A stretch of DNA of 64,000 nt. Source: Streptomyces sp. NBC_01353. Its GTDB lineage: Bacteria > Actinomycetota > Actinomycetes > Streptomycetales > Streptomycetaceae. The notes beneath the pieces are model-generated. The model was given only the letters and a program-made list of their open reading frames with translations. It ran no database searches and was not told the origin of the DNA. A program made the position numbers and the translations under genes. The DNA is taken from the NCBI RefSeq assembly GCF_036237275.1, contig NZ_CP108352.1, forward strand, positions 4,464,001-4,528,000. The letters run 5' to 3'. The stretch's first letter is position 1, and every line of letters begins with the position of its first letter. This document shows, piece by piece, positions 1 through 7,842 of this stretch.

Positions 1-816
1 GAACTCGTCTCCCACACCGACGCCCGCGACCTGCTCGGCACCCTCGAACGGGTCTCGGAGAAGGCCAGGAACAACACCAGCGCACGCTTCGCCGCCAAGT
101 CGACCGAGTCCGTGACCGACGCCGACGGCGGAGGCCGGCGCTTCGTGGACGCACCGCCGGTACTGCGCCGCGTACCGGACCAGGAAGCGGCGGCGGTCGC
201 CGCCTCCCTCGTTGACTACCTGGCCACCGTCTCCGAGGACCGGCTGCCGCTGCTCGCCCGGTACGCCGTCCACGATGTCGCCTTCCGCGTCGTCGGGACC
301 GGCAGTGTCGGCACCCGCTCCTACGTCGTACTGCTCCTCGACCACCGGGGAGAGCCCCTGGTCCTCCAGGTGAAGGAGGCACGGCCCTCGGCCCTGCTCC
401 CCCACCTCCCGGCCGTCGGCTTCACCGTCCCGGACCCGGGGCATGAAGGACGGCGTGTGGTCCTGGGACAGAAGCGAATGCAGGTCGTCAGCGACATCCT
501 GCTCGGCTGGACCACCGTGCAGGGGCGCCCCTTCCAGGTGCGCCAGTTCCGCAACCGCAAGGGCAGCGTCGACCCGGCCGCTCTCACACCGGACCAGGTC
601 GACGACTACGGCCGTATGACCGGCGCCCTGCTGGCCCGCGCGCACGCCCACAGCGCCGACCCGCGCCTGATAGCCGGCTACTGCGGAAAGAACGAGGAGC
701 TCGACGAGGCGATCGCGGCCTTCGCCGTCGATTACGCCGACCGCACCACGGCGGACCACGCGGACCTGGTCACAGCGGTGAACAACGGCCGGGTAGCGGC
801 CGAGCTCGGAGTATGA
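1..816 (+). CDS. DUF2252 family protein, C-terminal part
   Basis: The reading frame is open from the first base of the window, so the true start lies to the left and only about the last 271 residues are visible. The visible part resembles the C-terminal half of DUF2252 proteins, which have a kinase-like (APH-related) fold. Recognisable stretches are the core strand with VLQVKEARPS, VVLGQKRMQVVSDILLGW, the FQVRQFRNRKGS segment and the TGALLARAHAHSADP helix. The biochemical role of DUF2252 is not established. The stop is a TGA at 814-816, followed by a 98-bp gap before the next gene on the same strand. The family call rests on recalled sequence pattern only. Confidence 0.8.
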   Translation, partial: ELVSHTDARDLLGTLERVSEKARNNTSARFAAKSTESVTDADGGGRRFVDAPPVLRRVPDQEAAAVAASLVDYLATVSEDRLPLLARYAVHDVAFRVVGTGSVGTRSYVVLLLDHRGEPLVLQVKEARPSALLPHLPAVGFTVPDPGHEGRRVVLGQKRMQVVSDILLGWTTVQGRPFQVRQFRNRKGSVDPAALTPDQVDDYGRMTGALLARAHAHSADPRLIAGYCGKNEELDEAIAAFAVDYADRTTADHADLVTAVNNGRVAAELGV

Positions 817-914
817 CGGCCGACGCCTGCCCGACCACGGGCTGACGTCGCCGACGGGGGACGGGGGCGGGGGGAGGGGGGGGAGGGGCCCCGACGGGAT
901 CGTAGGCTGGTGGG

Positions 915-1772
915 GTGACGGACCGGAGCGAGGACGTGGGCGTGGACCAGGACGTGGACCCGGGCGCGGGTGCGAGCCCGGGTGGTGACGCCGGTGCGGA
1001 GCGGCCCGAGGCGCGGCTGGAGAAGGCCGTGCGGGTGGCCGAGCAGGCGCTGATCGAGTTCGAGATCGCGGTGGAGACGTTCCGGGTCGAGGTGGACAAC
1101 TTCTCCCGGCTGCATCACCAGCGGCTCGGCCCGATGTACACCCGTCTCGACGAGCTGGACGCTCAGATCGCCGAGGCGCGGGCGGCCAGGACCGGGGATC
1201 CGGAGGATCTGCGGCGGGCGCAGGAGGCGCGGGCGGTCGTGATGCCGATGCCCGGCGTCGAGGAGCTCTTCCACGACTGGATCGACTCCGACGGGCTGTC
1301 TCCCGAGGCCGCCGCGATGCTGACCGAGCAGCCGGTGCAGCCGCCGAAGCGGGTCCGGCCCGGCGAGGAGGCCCGGAAGCTGTATCGCGAGCTTGCCCGG
1401 CAGGCCCACCCGGATCTGGCGCGGGACGAGGACGAGCGCAAGCGGCGCGATGCGTTCATCACACGGGTGAACGCCGCGTACGCGCGCGGTGACGTCGCGC
1501 TGCTGCGCGAGCTGTCCGCCGAGTGGGCCGCGGGTCCCGTGCCGGAGGAGGAGCGGCTCAGCGAGAGCGAGGAGCTGTACGCGCGCCTCGAGTGGCTGAC
1601 GCAGCGCAAGGAGCTGTTGACGCTGGTGGCGCGGGAGCTGGAGGACAGCGCGATCGGCGCGATGCTGCGGATGGCGCCCGACGACCCGGACCACCTGCTG
1701 GAGGAGATCGCCGAGCAGCTGTTGGCGCAGGTGTCCGAGCGTGAGGCGGAGCTGGCCGCACTGGTGCAGTAG
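915..1772 (+). CDS. J domain-containing protein
   Basis: This is a 285-residue, charged, mostly helical protein with a GTG start. The first 25 residues are acidic and Gly/Ala-rich. Residues about 35-110 look like an amphipathic coiled coil. Residues about 150-195 form a divergent J domain with the diagnostic His-Pro-Asp at 165-167 (ARQAHPDLARDEDERKRRDA), the loop by which DnaJ-type proteins stimulate DnaK ATPase. It lacks the Gly/Phe and zinc-finger regions of true DnaJ, so it is a specialised J protein that would recruit DnaK to an unknown client. The C-terminal 90 residues are again acidic and helical. There is no signal peptide, so it should be cytoplasmic. Substrate and partner cannot be read from the context. 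Confidence 0.75.
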   Translation: MTDRSEDVGVDQDVDPGAGASPGGDAGAERPEARLEKAVRVAEQALIEFEIAVETFRVEVDNFSRLHHQRLGPMYTRLDELDAQIAEARAARTGDPEDLRRAQEARAVVMPMPGVEELFHDWIDSDGLSPEAAAMLTEQPVQPPKRVRPGEEARKLYRELARQAHPDLARDEDERKRRDAFITRVNAAYARGDVALLRELSAEWAAGPVPEEERLSESEELYARLEWLTQRKELLTLVARELEDSAIGAMLRMAPDDPDHLLEEIAEQLLAQVSEREAELAALVQ

Positions 1773-1816
1773 GTTTTTCGTCAGACCTCGGTTCTGAATG
1801 AGAGAAGGCCTGTCCC

Positions 1817-2161
1817 ATGAACTTCGCCCCGCTGCCCTCGGTGGAAGCGGCCTCCGTGCCGGCCGATGCCCTGGTGCTGGATGTCCGGGAGGACGACGAG
1901 TGGGCGGCCGGTCATGTCGTGGACGCGTTGCATGTGCCGATGAGTGATTTCGTGGCGCGGTTCGGCGAGGTGACCGAGGCGGTGGCCGATGGCCGTCGCG
2001 CGTATGTGATGTGCCGGGTGGGTGGCCGTTCGGCGCAGGTCACGCAGTATCTGGTGCAGCAGGGGATCGACGCGGTGAACGTCGACGGCGGGATGCTCGC
2101 CTGGGACGGTGCCGGGCGGCCGGTCGTGGGGAACGACGGCAGCCCGGGCTTCGTCCTGTAG
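1817..2161 (+). CDS. Rhodanese-like domain protein
   Basis: This is a single rhodanese domain of 114 residues. The active-site loop CRVGGRS carries the catalytic cysteine at residue 66, and the LDVREDDEWAAGHV strand-helix near residue 21 is typical. Such proteins accept sulfane sulfur as a persulfide on the cysteine and pass it to cyanide, thiols or a sulfur-trafficking partner. The protein is cytoplasmic, with no signal or membrane segment. It lies 44 bp after the J-domain gene on the same strand and may be cotranscribed. Its stop lies 9 bp from the end of the convergent acyl-CoA dehydrogenase gene. Which sulfur pathway it serves is not visible. Confidence 0.85.
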   Translation: MNFAPLPSVEAASVPADALVLDVREDDEWAAGHVVDALHVPMSDFVARFGEVTEAVADGRRAYVMCRVGGRSAQVTQYLVQQGIDAVNVDGGMLAWDGAGRPVVGNDGSPGFVL

Positions 2162-2169
2162 GGGGCGGC

Positions 2170-3309
2170 TCAGCCGAGGGGGTGGGTGGCCAGCAGGTCG
2201 CCGAGGGCTTCCTCGTGGGCGGCGGCGGGGCCGAGGGCGAGTTCGAGCTGTTTGGCCCAGGCGTGGTAGCGGTGCAGGGGGTAGTCGGTGTCGGCGCCGA
2301 AGCCTCCGTGGAGGTGTTGGGCGGTCTGTACGACGCGGCGGACGCCTTCGGATGCCCAGATCTTGGCGACGGCGATGTCCGCGGCGGGGGGCAGTGGTCC
2401 GCCGGCTCCGGTGCTGATGCGCCAGGCGGCCTGCCAGAGGGTGACTTCCATGGCGCGCAGGTCGATGTAGCGGTCGGCGGCCTGGACGGCGACGGCCTGG
2501 AAGGTGGCCACGGGGTGGCCGAACTGTTCTCGTTTGCCGGTGTACTGGCTCGTCATGGTGAGGACGTTCTCGCCGAGGCCGAGGGCGAGGGCGCAGGTTC
2601 CGGTGGCGAGGACGCCGCGTAGCCATTCCCAGGCGCCGTCGGTGTCGATGACGTCGGTGCTGTGGAGGCGTACGGAGTCGAGGTGGAGTTCGGCGAGGAG
2701 TTCGCCGCTCGTGGAGTACTGCTCGGCGAGGGTGAGGCCGTCGTGGGTGCGGGGGAGCAGCGCGAGGACGGTGTGTCCGTCGGTGGTGTGGGCGGGGACG
2801 GCGATGCGGTCGGCGCCGTGGGCCCAGGGGACGGCGCTCTGGAGGCCGTCGAGGATCCAGTCGGTGCCGTCGCGGTGGGCGGTGACGGCGAGTTCGGCGG
2901 GGTCGTGGCCGGTGCGGCCGTTGGTGGCGGCGGTGAGGACGAGTTCGCCGCGGCCGACGCGGGGGAGGAGTTCGGCTGCTGTGTCCTCGGTGGCGTAGCG
3001 CTGGATGGTCATGGCGACCGCGCTGGTCTCCAGGAGGGGTACGCGGGCGAGGACGCGGGCGGATTCGCGCAGGACGAGGCAGAGGGTGATGGTGTCGAGG
3101 CCGGCTCCGCCGTGTTCGGGGGCGAGGACGAGGCTGAGCAGGTCGGAGGCGGCGAGGCGGGACCAGAGGGGTCGGTCGAAGTCGTCGGAGACGGCGTGGG
3201 GGGTGAGCGCGGGGCTCGGTACGCCGTCGGGTGTGACGTCGGAGAAGACCGCTTTGGCCGCCTCGACGGCCGCCTGCTGTTCTTCGGTGAAGGTGAAGTC
3301 CACGGCCAT
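2170..3309 (-). CDS. Acyl-CoA dehydrogenase, steroid/actinobacterial type
   Basis: This is a 379-residue flavoprotein with the full acyl-CoA dehydrogenase layout: an N-terminal helical domain beginning FTFTEEQQAAVEAAKAVF, a middle beta domain, and a C-terminal helical domain containing GKREQFGHPVATFQAV and HLHGGFGADTDYPLHRYH. The last motif is common in the FadE subunits of actinobacterial cholesterol and branched-lipid catabolism, several of which work as heteromers. I could not place the catalytic Glu with certainty, so it might be a non-catalytic subunit. It starts at ATG with GGGAGGGC upstream. A KstR-like palindrome lies 35 bp upstream (3344-3357). It follows paaE by 73 bp on the same strand but appears to have its own promoter. 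Confidence 0.82.
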   Translation of the reverse strand: MAVDFTFTEEQQAAVEAAKAVFSDVTPDGVPSPALTPHAVSDDFDRPLWSRLAASDLLSLVLAPEHGGAGLDTITLCLVLRESARVLARVPLLETSAVAMTIQRYATEDTAAELLPRVGRGELVLTAATNGRTGHDPAELAVTAHRDGTDWILDGLQSAVPWAHGADRIAVPAHTTDGHTVLALLPRTHDGLTLAEQYSTSGELLAELHLDSVRLHSTDVIDTDGAWEWLRGVLATGTCALALGLGENVLTMTSQYTGKREQFGHPVATFQAVAVQAADRYIDLRAMEVTLWQAAWRISTGAGGPLPPAADIAVAKIWASEGVRRVVQTAQHLHGGFGADTDYPLHRYHAWAKQLELALGPAAAHEEALGDLLATHPLG

Positions 3310-3343
3310 GCCCTCCCGTTGCCGATCTGACGGATCGTCAAGA

Positions 3344-3357
3344 TAGAACAGGTTCTA
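3344..3357. promoter_or_regulatory. KstR-like operator upstream of acyl-CoA dehydrogenase
   Basis: The sequence TAGAACAGGTTCTA has perfect six-base arms around AG. It fits every fixed position of the 14-bp KstR consensus TnnAACnnGTTnTA, as I recall it from mycobacterial cholesterol-regulon work. A second, shorter palindrome (TGACG, 3-nt spacer, CGTCA; 3329-3341) lies between it and the gene. No KstR-type gene is present in this window, so the regulator would act from elsewhere. The placement fits a repressor site covering the promoter of the acyl-CoA dehydrogenase. Confidence 0.65.
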
Positions 3358-3382
3358 GGGGAAGGGAATGGCCGCGGGGCCC

Positions 3383-4471
3383 TCAGCGGTCGAAGTCGAG
3401 CTCCACTTCCGCGGTGGCCGGGTGGGACTGGCAGGCGAGGACGTATCCGGCCTCGGTCTCTTCCGGCTCCAGGGCGAAGTTGCGGTCCATGCGGACCTCG
3501 CCGTCGACGAGGAAGGCGCGGCAGGTGCCGCACACTCCGCCCTTGCAGGCGTAGGGGGCGTCGGCGCGGGCGCGAAGGACGGTGTCGAGGAGGGTCTCGC
3601 CTTCCTGTACGGGCCAGTTGCCGGAGCGGCCGTGCAGGGTCGCGGTGAGGGTGGCGTGGACGGGTGCGCCGACGCGGGGTGCCGGGGCGGGTGCCGAGCC
3701 GTCGTCGACGTGGAAGATCTCCTGGTGGATCCGGGTGCGGTCGACGCCGAGTCCGCGCAGGGCGTGTTCGGCGCTCTGGACGAGGCCGAACGGGCCGCAC
3801 AGGAACCAGCCGTCGATGTCGGTGACCGGCAGGAGTGCGGGGAGCAGTCCGGCGAGTCGTTCCTGGTCGAGGCGTCCGGAGGGGAGGCCCGCCTGCTGCT
3901 CTTCGCGGGAGAGCACGGTGACGAGCTGGAAGCGGTCGGGGTAGCGGTCCTTCAGGTCGGCGACCTCGTCGAGGAACATCGTGGAGGAGGCGGTGCGGTC
4001 GCTCCGTACGAGGCAGAACCGGGCGTCCGGTTCGGCTGCGAGGAGGGTCGCCGCCATGGAGAGGACCGGGGTGATGCCGCTGCCGCCGACGACGGCGGCG
4101 AAGCGTCCGGGGCGGGGAGCGAGAGTGAAGCGGCCCATCGGTTCCATGACCTCGACGGTGTCGCCGACGGCCAGTTCCTTGAGGGCGTACGTGGAGAACT
4201 CGCCGCCGTCGACGAGCCGGATGCCGACGCGCAGGACGGGGTCCTGGCCCGTGGGGGTGGCGGCGGCGCAGATCGAGTAGGTGCGGCGGATCTCTTCGCC
4301 GTCCTGGGAGGTGCGGCGCAGGGCGAGGTGCTGGCCGGGGGTGTGGCGGTAGGCCTCGCGCAGCTCGGGCGGGACGGCGAAGGTGACGGCCACCGAGTCG
4401 TCCGTGAGCTGCTCGACCTCGCTCACCCGGAGCGGATGGAACCCGGCCCGTCCGGAGCGTGAGGACACCAT
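3383..4471 (-). CDS. paaE: 1,2-phenylacetyl-CoA epoxidase, reductase subunit PaaE
   Basis: This is a 362-residue NADPH-dependent reductase that feeds electrons to the PaaAC di-iron oxygenase. The N-terminal two thirds form a ferredoxin-NADP reductase module with the flavin motif RRTYSICAA and the nucleotide-binding GGSGITPVLSMA. The C-terminal third is a plant-type 2Fe-2S ferredoxin domain with the cysteine cluster YACKGGVCGTCRAF and the distal cysteine in YVLACQSHP. Length and domain order match the family. It is the last gene of a contiguous paaABCDE run; its ATG lies directly next to the paaD stop codon, so it is translationally coupled. It should be under the promoter and TetR-type operator in front of paaA. 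Confidence 0.96.
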   Translation of the reverse strand: MVSSRSGRAGFHPLRVSEVEQLTDDSVAVTFAVPPELREAYRHTPGQHLALRRTSQDGEEIRRTYSICAAATPTGQDPVLRVGIRLVDGGEFSTYALKELAVGDTVEVMEPMGRFTLAPRPGRFAAVVGGSGITPVLSMAATLLAAEPDARFCLVRSDRTASSTMFLDEVADLKDRYPDRFQLVTVLSREEQQAGLPSGRLDQERLAGLLPALLPVTDIDGWFLCGPFGLVQSAEHALRGLGVDRTRIHQEIFHVDDGSAPAPAPRVGAPVHATLTATLHGRSGNWPVQEGETLLDTVLRARADAPYACKGGVCGTCRAFLVDGEVRMDRNFALEPEETEAGYVLACQSHPATAEVELDFDR

Positions 4472-4969
4472 CTACAACTCCTTGAAGTGGTCGAACGGTT
4501 CGCGGCAGGCGGTGCAGCGGCGCAGCGCCTTGCATGCGGTGGAGGAGAACCGGCTGAGCAGTTCGGTGTCGGTGGAGCCGCAGTTCGGGCAGCGGATCGC
4601 CAGGGTGAGGGCGACGGGTCCTCCGGCGGGGCCCTGGGGGCGGGGTGGGGCGATGCCGAACTCGGTGAGTTTGCGCCGTCCTTCGTCGCTGATGTCGTCC
4701 GTCGACCAGGCGGGTGCGAGGACGGTGACGACGGTGACTTCGGGCACGCCGTGCTGATGCAGCGCGTGCTCGATGTCGCTGGACATCGCTTCGATGGCGG
4801 GGCAGCCGGTGTACGTGGGGGTCAGCTCGACCTCGACGCGGCCCGGGCCGAGGATCTGGACGCCGCGCAGGACGCCGAGTTCCCCGAGGGTGAGGACGGG
4901 CAGCTCGGGGTCGGGGACGGCGCCGGCGATCCGGCTCAGCTCCTGCTCCAGGTCCGTCATGGTCACCAT
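4472..4969 (-). CDS. paaD: Phenylacetyl-CoA epoxidase maturation/assembly subunit PaaD
   Basis: This 165-residue protein has a DUF59 (MIP18-type) domain, seen in AVPDPELPVLTLGELGVL and PTYTGCPAIEAM, followed by a C-terminal cysteine-rich zinc-ribbon-like tail (CPNCGSTDTELL, later TACKALRRCTACREPFDHF). PaaD is needed for epoxidase activity and is thought to help assemble the iron-sulfur centre of PaaE. Two starts are possible, ATG at 4969 or ATG at 4960. I chose the first because its ATGGTGA overlaps the paaC stop codon. It is the fourth gene of the paa operon. Confidence 0.93.
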   Translation of the reverse strand: MVTMTDLEQELSRIAGAVPDPELPVLTLGELGVLRGVQILGPGRVEVELTPTYTGCPAIEAMSSDIEHALHQHGVPEVTVVTVLAPAWSTDDISDEGRRKLTEFGIAPPRPQGPAGGPVALTLAIRCPNCGSTDTELLSRFSSTACKALRRCTACREPFDHFKEL

Positions 4970-5688
4970 GTCGCCCCCGGGTGGCTGCGGTGCAGGTGCT
5001 GCATCTCGGCGAGCATCCGGCCGAAGGGCTCGGTGTGCAGGCCCTGCCGGCCGGCTCCCGCGGTCCAGGCGCCGGTGCGCGGTCCGCTCGGGACGGTGAG
5101 GGTGGCCTTTTCGAGGACGGTGGTGACGGAGTCGAGCCAGGCGCTCTGCAGGGCTTCGTGGTCGACGTCGAGGCCGTCGACGGGCTGGAACAGCTCGCCG
5201 GTGTAGCGCCAGAGCGCGTTGCAGGCCCGCTGCATCCGGTCGTGGCTCTCGGGGGTGCCGTCGCCGAGACGCAGGGTCCAGTGCTCGGCGTGGTCCTGGT
5301 GGTAGGCGACTTCCTTGACGGCTTTCGCCGCGAGTCCGCTCAGGGGTCCGCCGCCGGTCGCCAACTGGCCGTAGAGGAGCCGCTGGTAGGTGGAGAAGTA
5401 GAGCTGGCGGGCGATGGTGTGGGCGAAGTCGCCGTTGGGCTGCTCGACCAGCTGGGTGTTGCGGAAGGCCCGTTCCTCGCGGAGGTAAGCCAGCTCGTCC
5501 TCGTCGCCGACGAGGGAGAGCAGGATGCGTGCCTGGCCGAGCAGGTCGAGCGCGATGTTGGCGAGCGCGACGTCCTCCTCCAGCACGGGCGCGTTGCCGG
5601 CCCACTCCCCCAGGCGGTGGGAGAGGACGAGGGCGTCGTCTCCGAGGGCGAGGGCTGCGGTCGCGGTGGCGGCGGTCTGCGCGGTCAC
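4963..5688 (-). CDS. paaC: Phenylacetyl-CoA epoxidase structural subunit PaaC
   Basis: This is a 241-residue, all-helical ferritin-like protein that pairs with PaaA to form the epoxidase core but does not hold the active di-iron centre. Recognisable segments are ALGDDALVLSHRLGEW at the N-terminus, NIALDLLGQARILL, and the AYHQDHAEHWTLRLGDGT helix. The length matches the family. It starts with GTG, whose last two bases are shared with the paaB stop (GTGA). Its own stop overlaps the paaD start, showing coupled translation within the operon. Confidence 0.95.
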   Translation of the reverse strand: MTAQTAATATAALALGDDALVLSHRLGEWAGNAPVLEEDVALANIALDLLGQARILLSLVGDEDELAYLREERAFRNTQLVEQPNGDFAHTIARQLYFSTYQRLLYGQLATGGGPLSGLAAKAVKEVAYHQDHAEHWTLRLGDGTPESHDRMQRACNALWRYTGELFQPVDGLDVDHEALQSAWLDSVTTVLEKATLTVPSGPRTGAWTAGAGRQGLHTEPFGRMLAEMQHLHRSHPGATW

Positions 5689-5972
5689 AGGTGCTTCACT
5701 CCCTCGGGGATCTCGTAGAAGGTCGGGTGGCGGTAGGGCTTGTCCGCCGACGGTTCGAAGAAGGGGTCCTTCTCGTCGGGCGAGGAGGCGGTGATCGCGG
5801 CGGAGGGGATCACCCAGATCGAGACGCCTTCGCTGCGGCGGGTGTACAGGTCGCGGGCGTTGCGCAGGGCCATCTCGGCGTCCGGCGCGTGGAGGCTGCC
5901 CGCGTGGGTGTGGGACAGTCCGCGGCGCGAGCGCACGAACACCTCCCACAGGGGCCATCCGTCGGTGGTCAT
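5685..5972 (-). CDS. paaB: Phenylacetyl-CoA epoxidase subunit PaaB
   Basis: This is a 95-residue protein with the conserved opening [20 protein letters not shown], in which the oxygenase-associated small subunit is easily recognised. The helix [16 protein letters not shown] and the closing [16 protein letters not shown] also match. PaaB bridges PaaAC heterodimers and is required for activity. It starts at ATG overlapping the paaA stop (ATGA), and its stop overlaps the paaC GTG. It is the second gene of the paa operon. Confidence 0.95.
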   Translation of the reverse strand: MTTDGWPLWEVFVRSRRGLSHTHAGSLHAPDAEMALRNARDLYTRRSEGVSIWVIPSAAITASSPDEKDPFFEPSADKPYRHPTFYEIPEGVKHL

Positions 5973-7000
5973 GCGCCTGCCTCCCCGTGCTTCTGCTGCT
6001 GTGTGTGCTTGTCGGCGTATGCCGCGGCGGCTTCCCTGACCCAGGCGCCGTCCTCGTGGGCCTGGCGGCGCTTGTCGAGCCGCTGTTCGTTGCAGGGGCC
6101 GTTGCCCTTGAGGACGTCCCAGAACTCGGCCCAGTCGATGGCACCGAAGTCGTAGTGCCCGCGCTCCTCGTTCCAGCTCAGGTCCGGGTCGGGGAGGGTG
6201 AGCCCGAGGGCTTCGGCCTGCGGGACGGCGATGTCGACGAAGCGCTGGCGCAGCTCGTCGTTGGAGTGGCGCTTGATCTTCCAGGCCATCGCCTGGGCGG
6301 TGTGGGTGGACTCGTCGTCCGGGGGGCCGAACATCATCAGGGAGGGCCACCACCAGCGGTCCACCGCGTCCTGGGCCATGGCGTGCTGGGCCTCGGTGCC
6401 GCGGGAGAGGGCGAGCAGGGCTTCGTAGCCCTGGCGCTGGTGGAAGGACTCCTCCTTGCACACGCGGACCATCGCGCGGGCGTACGGGCCGTAGGAGCAG
6501 CGGCAGAGCGGGACCTGGTTGGTGATGGCGGCGCCGTCCACGAGCCAGCCGATCGCGCCGACGTCGGCCCAGGTCAGCGTGGGGTAGTTGAAGATCGAGG
6601 AGTACTTCTGGCGGCCGGAGTGGAGCTTGTCGAGGAGCTCGTCGCGGCTGGTGCCGAGGGTCTCCGCCGCGCTGTACAGGTACAGCCCGTGGCCGGCTTC
6701 GTCCTGGACCTTGGCCATGAGGATCGCCTTGCGGCGCAGCGAGGGCGCGCGGGTGATCCAGTTGGCCTCGGGCTGCATTCCGATGATCTCGGAGTGTGCG
6801 TGCTGCGCGATCTGGCGGACGAGCGACGCGCGATAGGCGTCGGGCATCCAGTCGCGTGGCTCGATGCGCTCGTCGGCGGCGACGGCGGCGTCGAACACCG
6901 CCTCGTAGGCGGCCTGGGTCGCCGCCGTGGCCGCGTCCCGCACGGACTGTGCGTCCTGTGCGTCCGCGGTCACCGCTGTCGCTGACGTCCCTGTGGTCAT
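5969..7000 (-). CDS. paaA: Phenylacetyl-CoA epoxidase catalytic subunit PaaA
   Basis: This 343-residue protein is the di-iron oxygenase that epoxidises the aromatic ring of phenylacetyl-CoA. Predicted iron ligands are visible as Glu71, Glu101-x2-His104 (QDEAGHG) and Glu184-x2-His187 (KEESFHQ). The motif [15 protein letters not shown] also matches PaaA. The first 30 residues are an Ala/Thr-rich extension longer than in enterobacterial PaaA. It is the promoter-proximal gene of paaABCDE. The start is ATG, 10 bp from a TetR-type palindrome at 7011-7028, which is likely the operator for the whole operon. Confidence 0.97.
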   Translation of the reverse strand: MTTGTSATAVTADAQDAQSVRDAATAATQAAYEAVFDAAVAADERIEPRDWMPDAYRASLVRQIAQHAHSEIIGMQPEANWITRAPSLRRKAILMAKVQDEAGHGLYLYSAAETLGTSRDELLDKLHSGRQKYSSIFNYPTLTWADVGAIGWLVDGAAITNQVPLCRCSYGPYARAMVRVCKEESFHQRQGYEALLALSRGTEAQHAMAQDAVDRWWWPSLMMFGPPDDESTHTAQAMAWKIKRHSNDELRQRFVDIAVPQAEALGLTLPDPDLSWNEERGHYDFGAIDWAEFWDVLKGNGPCNEQRLDKRRQAHEDGAWVREAAAAYADKHTQQQKHGEAGA

Positions 7001-7010
7001 TGGATCCCCT

Positions 7011-7028
7011 ACCGACCGATCGTTCGGT
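7011..7028. promoter_or_regulatory. TetR-type operator, copy A (paaA promoter)
   Basis: ACCGACCGATCGTTCGGT is an 18-bp palindrome with one mismatched pair, placed immediately upstream of paaA. Its reverse complement recurs with 17 of 18 matches at 11645-11662 (between paaN and paaH) and with 16 of 18 at 14654-14671 (upstream of the first E1/E2 operon). The likely ligand-responsive repressor is the TetR-family protein at 13348-13941. Corynebacterial PaaR, also a TetR protein, is reported to use a related CG-phased palindrome. Confidence 0.75.
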
Positions 7029-7073
7029 TGAATGACTTCAATGGTCGGTCGGCGGCCCGTATGGTGTCAACCC

Positions 7074-7082
7074 TGTGGATAA
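7074..7082 (-). promoter_or_regulatory. DnaA-box-like 9-mer
   Basis: Read on the minus strand this is TTATCCACA, the canonical DnaA box. It sits in the gap between the divergent paaA and DUF5819 genes, 46 bp from operator copy A. An isolated box may titrate DnaA, act in regulation, or be fortuitous. Confidence 0.35.
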
Positions 7083-7113
7083 CTGCGGTGTACGGATCGG
7101 GGATCGGGGCGGG

Positions 7114-7842
7114 ATGGACTCGTACGACGACGCGGGCGCGCGCGAGGCGCGCCCAGCCACCGGACCAGGGCCCGACACGGGCGCCGGGATCGCCTCGCTC
7201 TCGCTTCCGTACCAGGTCGTCGCGGCCGTCGCGCTCGCCGCCGTCGGCGTCTTTGCCCTGGTCCATCTCGCGATGGTGTTTCTGCACGTCGCGCCGTCGA
7301 ACACGCTGACCAAGCAGCACGGAGCGGTCGTCGACGACTGGATATATCCCGAGTTCGAGCAGAACTGGAAGCTCTTCGCGCCCAACCCGCTCCAGCAGAA
7401 CAACGCGGTCCAGGTCCGCGCCGAGGTCGCCGCCGCCGACGGCTCCCGGCGCACCACCGACTGGATCGATCTGACCGCGCAGGACACCGAGGCCATCCGC
7501 GGCAGCCTCCTCCCCAGCCACACGGAACAGAACGAGCTCCGCCGGGCGTGGGACTTCTACCTGAACACCCACACCGAGGGTCATCGGCCCGAGGGCCTGC
7601 GCGGCCGGCTCTCCGAGAGCTACGTCCGCCGGATCGTCATGCTCCGCCTCGACGGGCAGCGCCTCGACGGCACGGTGGAGCGGATCCAGCTGCGCTCCAC
7701 CGTTCGCGCCGTCCCGGCCCCGTCGTGGAGCACCGAGAAGACCGCCACGGACCCCGTCCACCGGGAGTTCCCGTGGTGGAAGGTGACCGCCGCCGATCTG
7801 CCCGGCGGAGTTCAGGACGACCGTACGGAGGCGGCCCGGTGA
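7114..7842 (+). CDS. DUF5819 family membrane protein
   Basis: This 242-residue protein has one N-terminal membrane segment (VVAAVALAAVGVFALVHLAM, about residues 31-50) followed by a soluble domain containing WIYPEFEQNWKLFAPNP and FYLNTHTEGHRPEGLRGRL, both typical of DUF5819. The function of the family is unknown. It is regularly found beside HTTM proteins, and here its TGA overlaps the GTG of the HTTM gene by 4 nt, suggesting the two products work together at the membrane. The start is uncertain: ATG at 7114 is preferred, GTG at 7075 is an in-frame alternative that adds 13 residues and overlaps a DnaA-like box. Confidence 0.8.
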   Translation: MDSYDDAGAREARPATGPGPDTGAGIASLSLPYQVVAAVALAAVGVFALVHLAMVFLHVAPSNTLTKQHGAVVDDWIYPEFEQNWKLFAPNPLQQNNAVQVRAEVAAADGSRRTTDWIDLTAQDTEAIRGSLLPSHTEQNELRRAWDFYLNTHTEGHRPEGLRGRLSESYVRRIVMLRLDGQRLDGTVERIQLRSTVRAVPAPSWSTEKTATDPVHREFPWWKVTAADLPGGVQDDRTEAAR

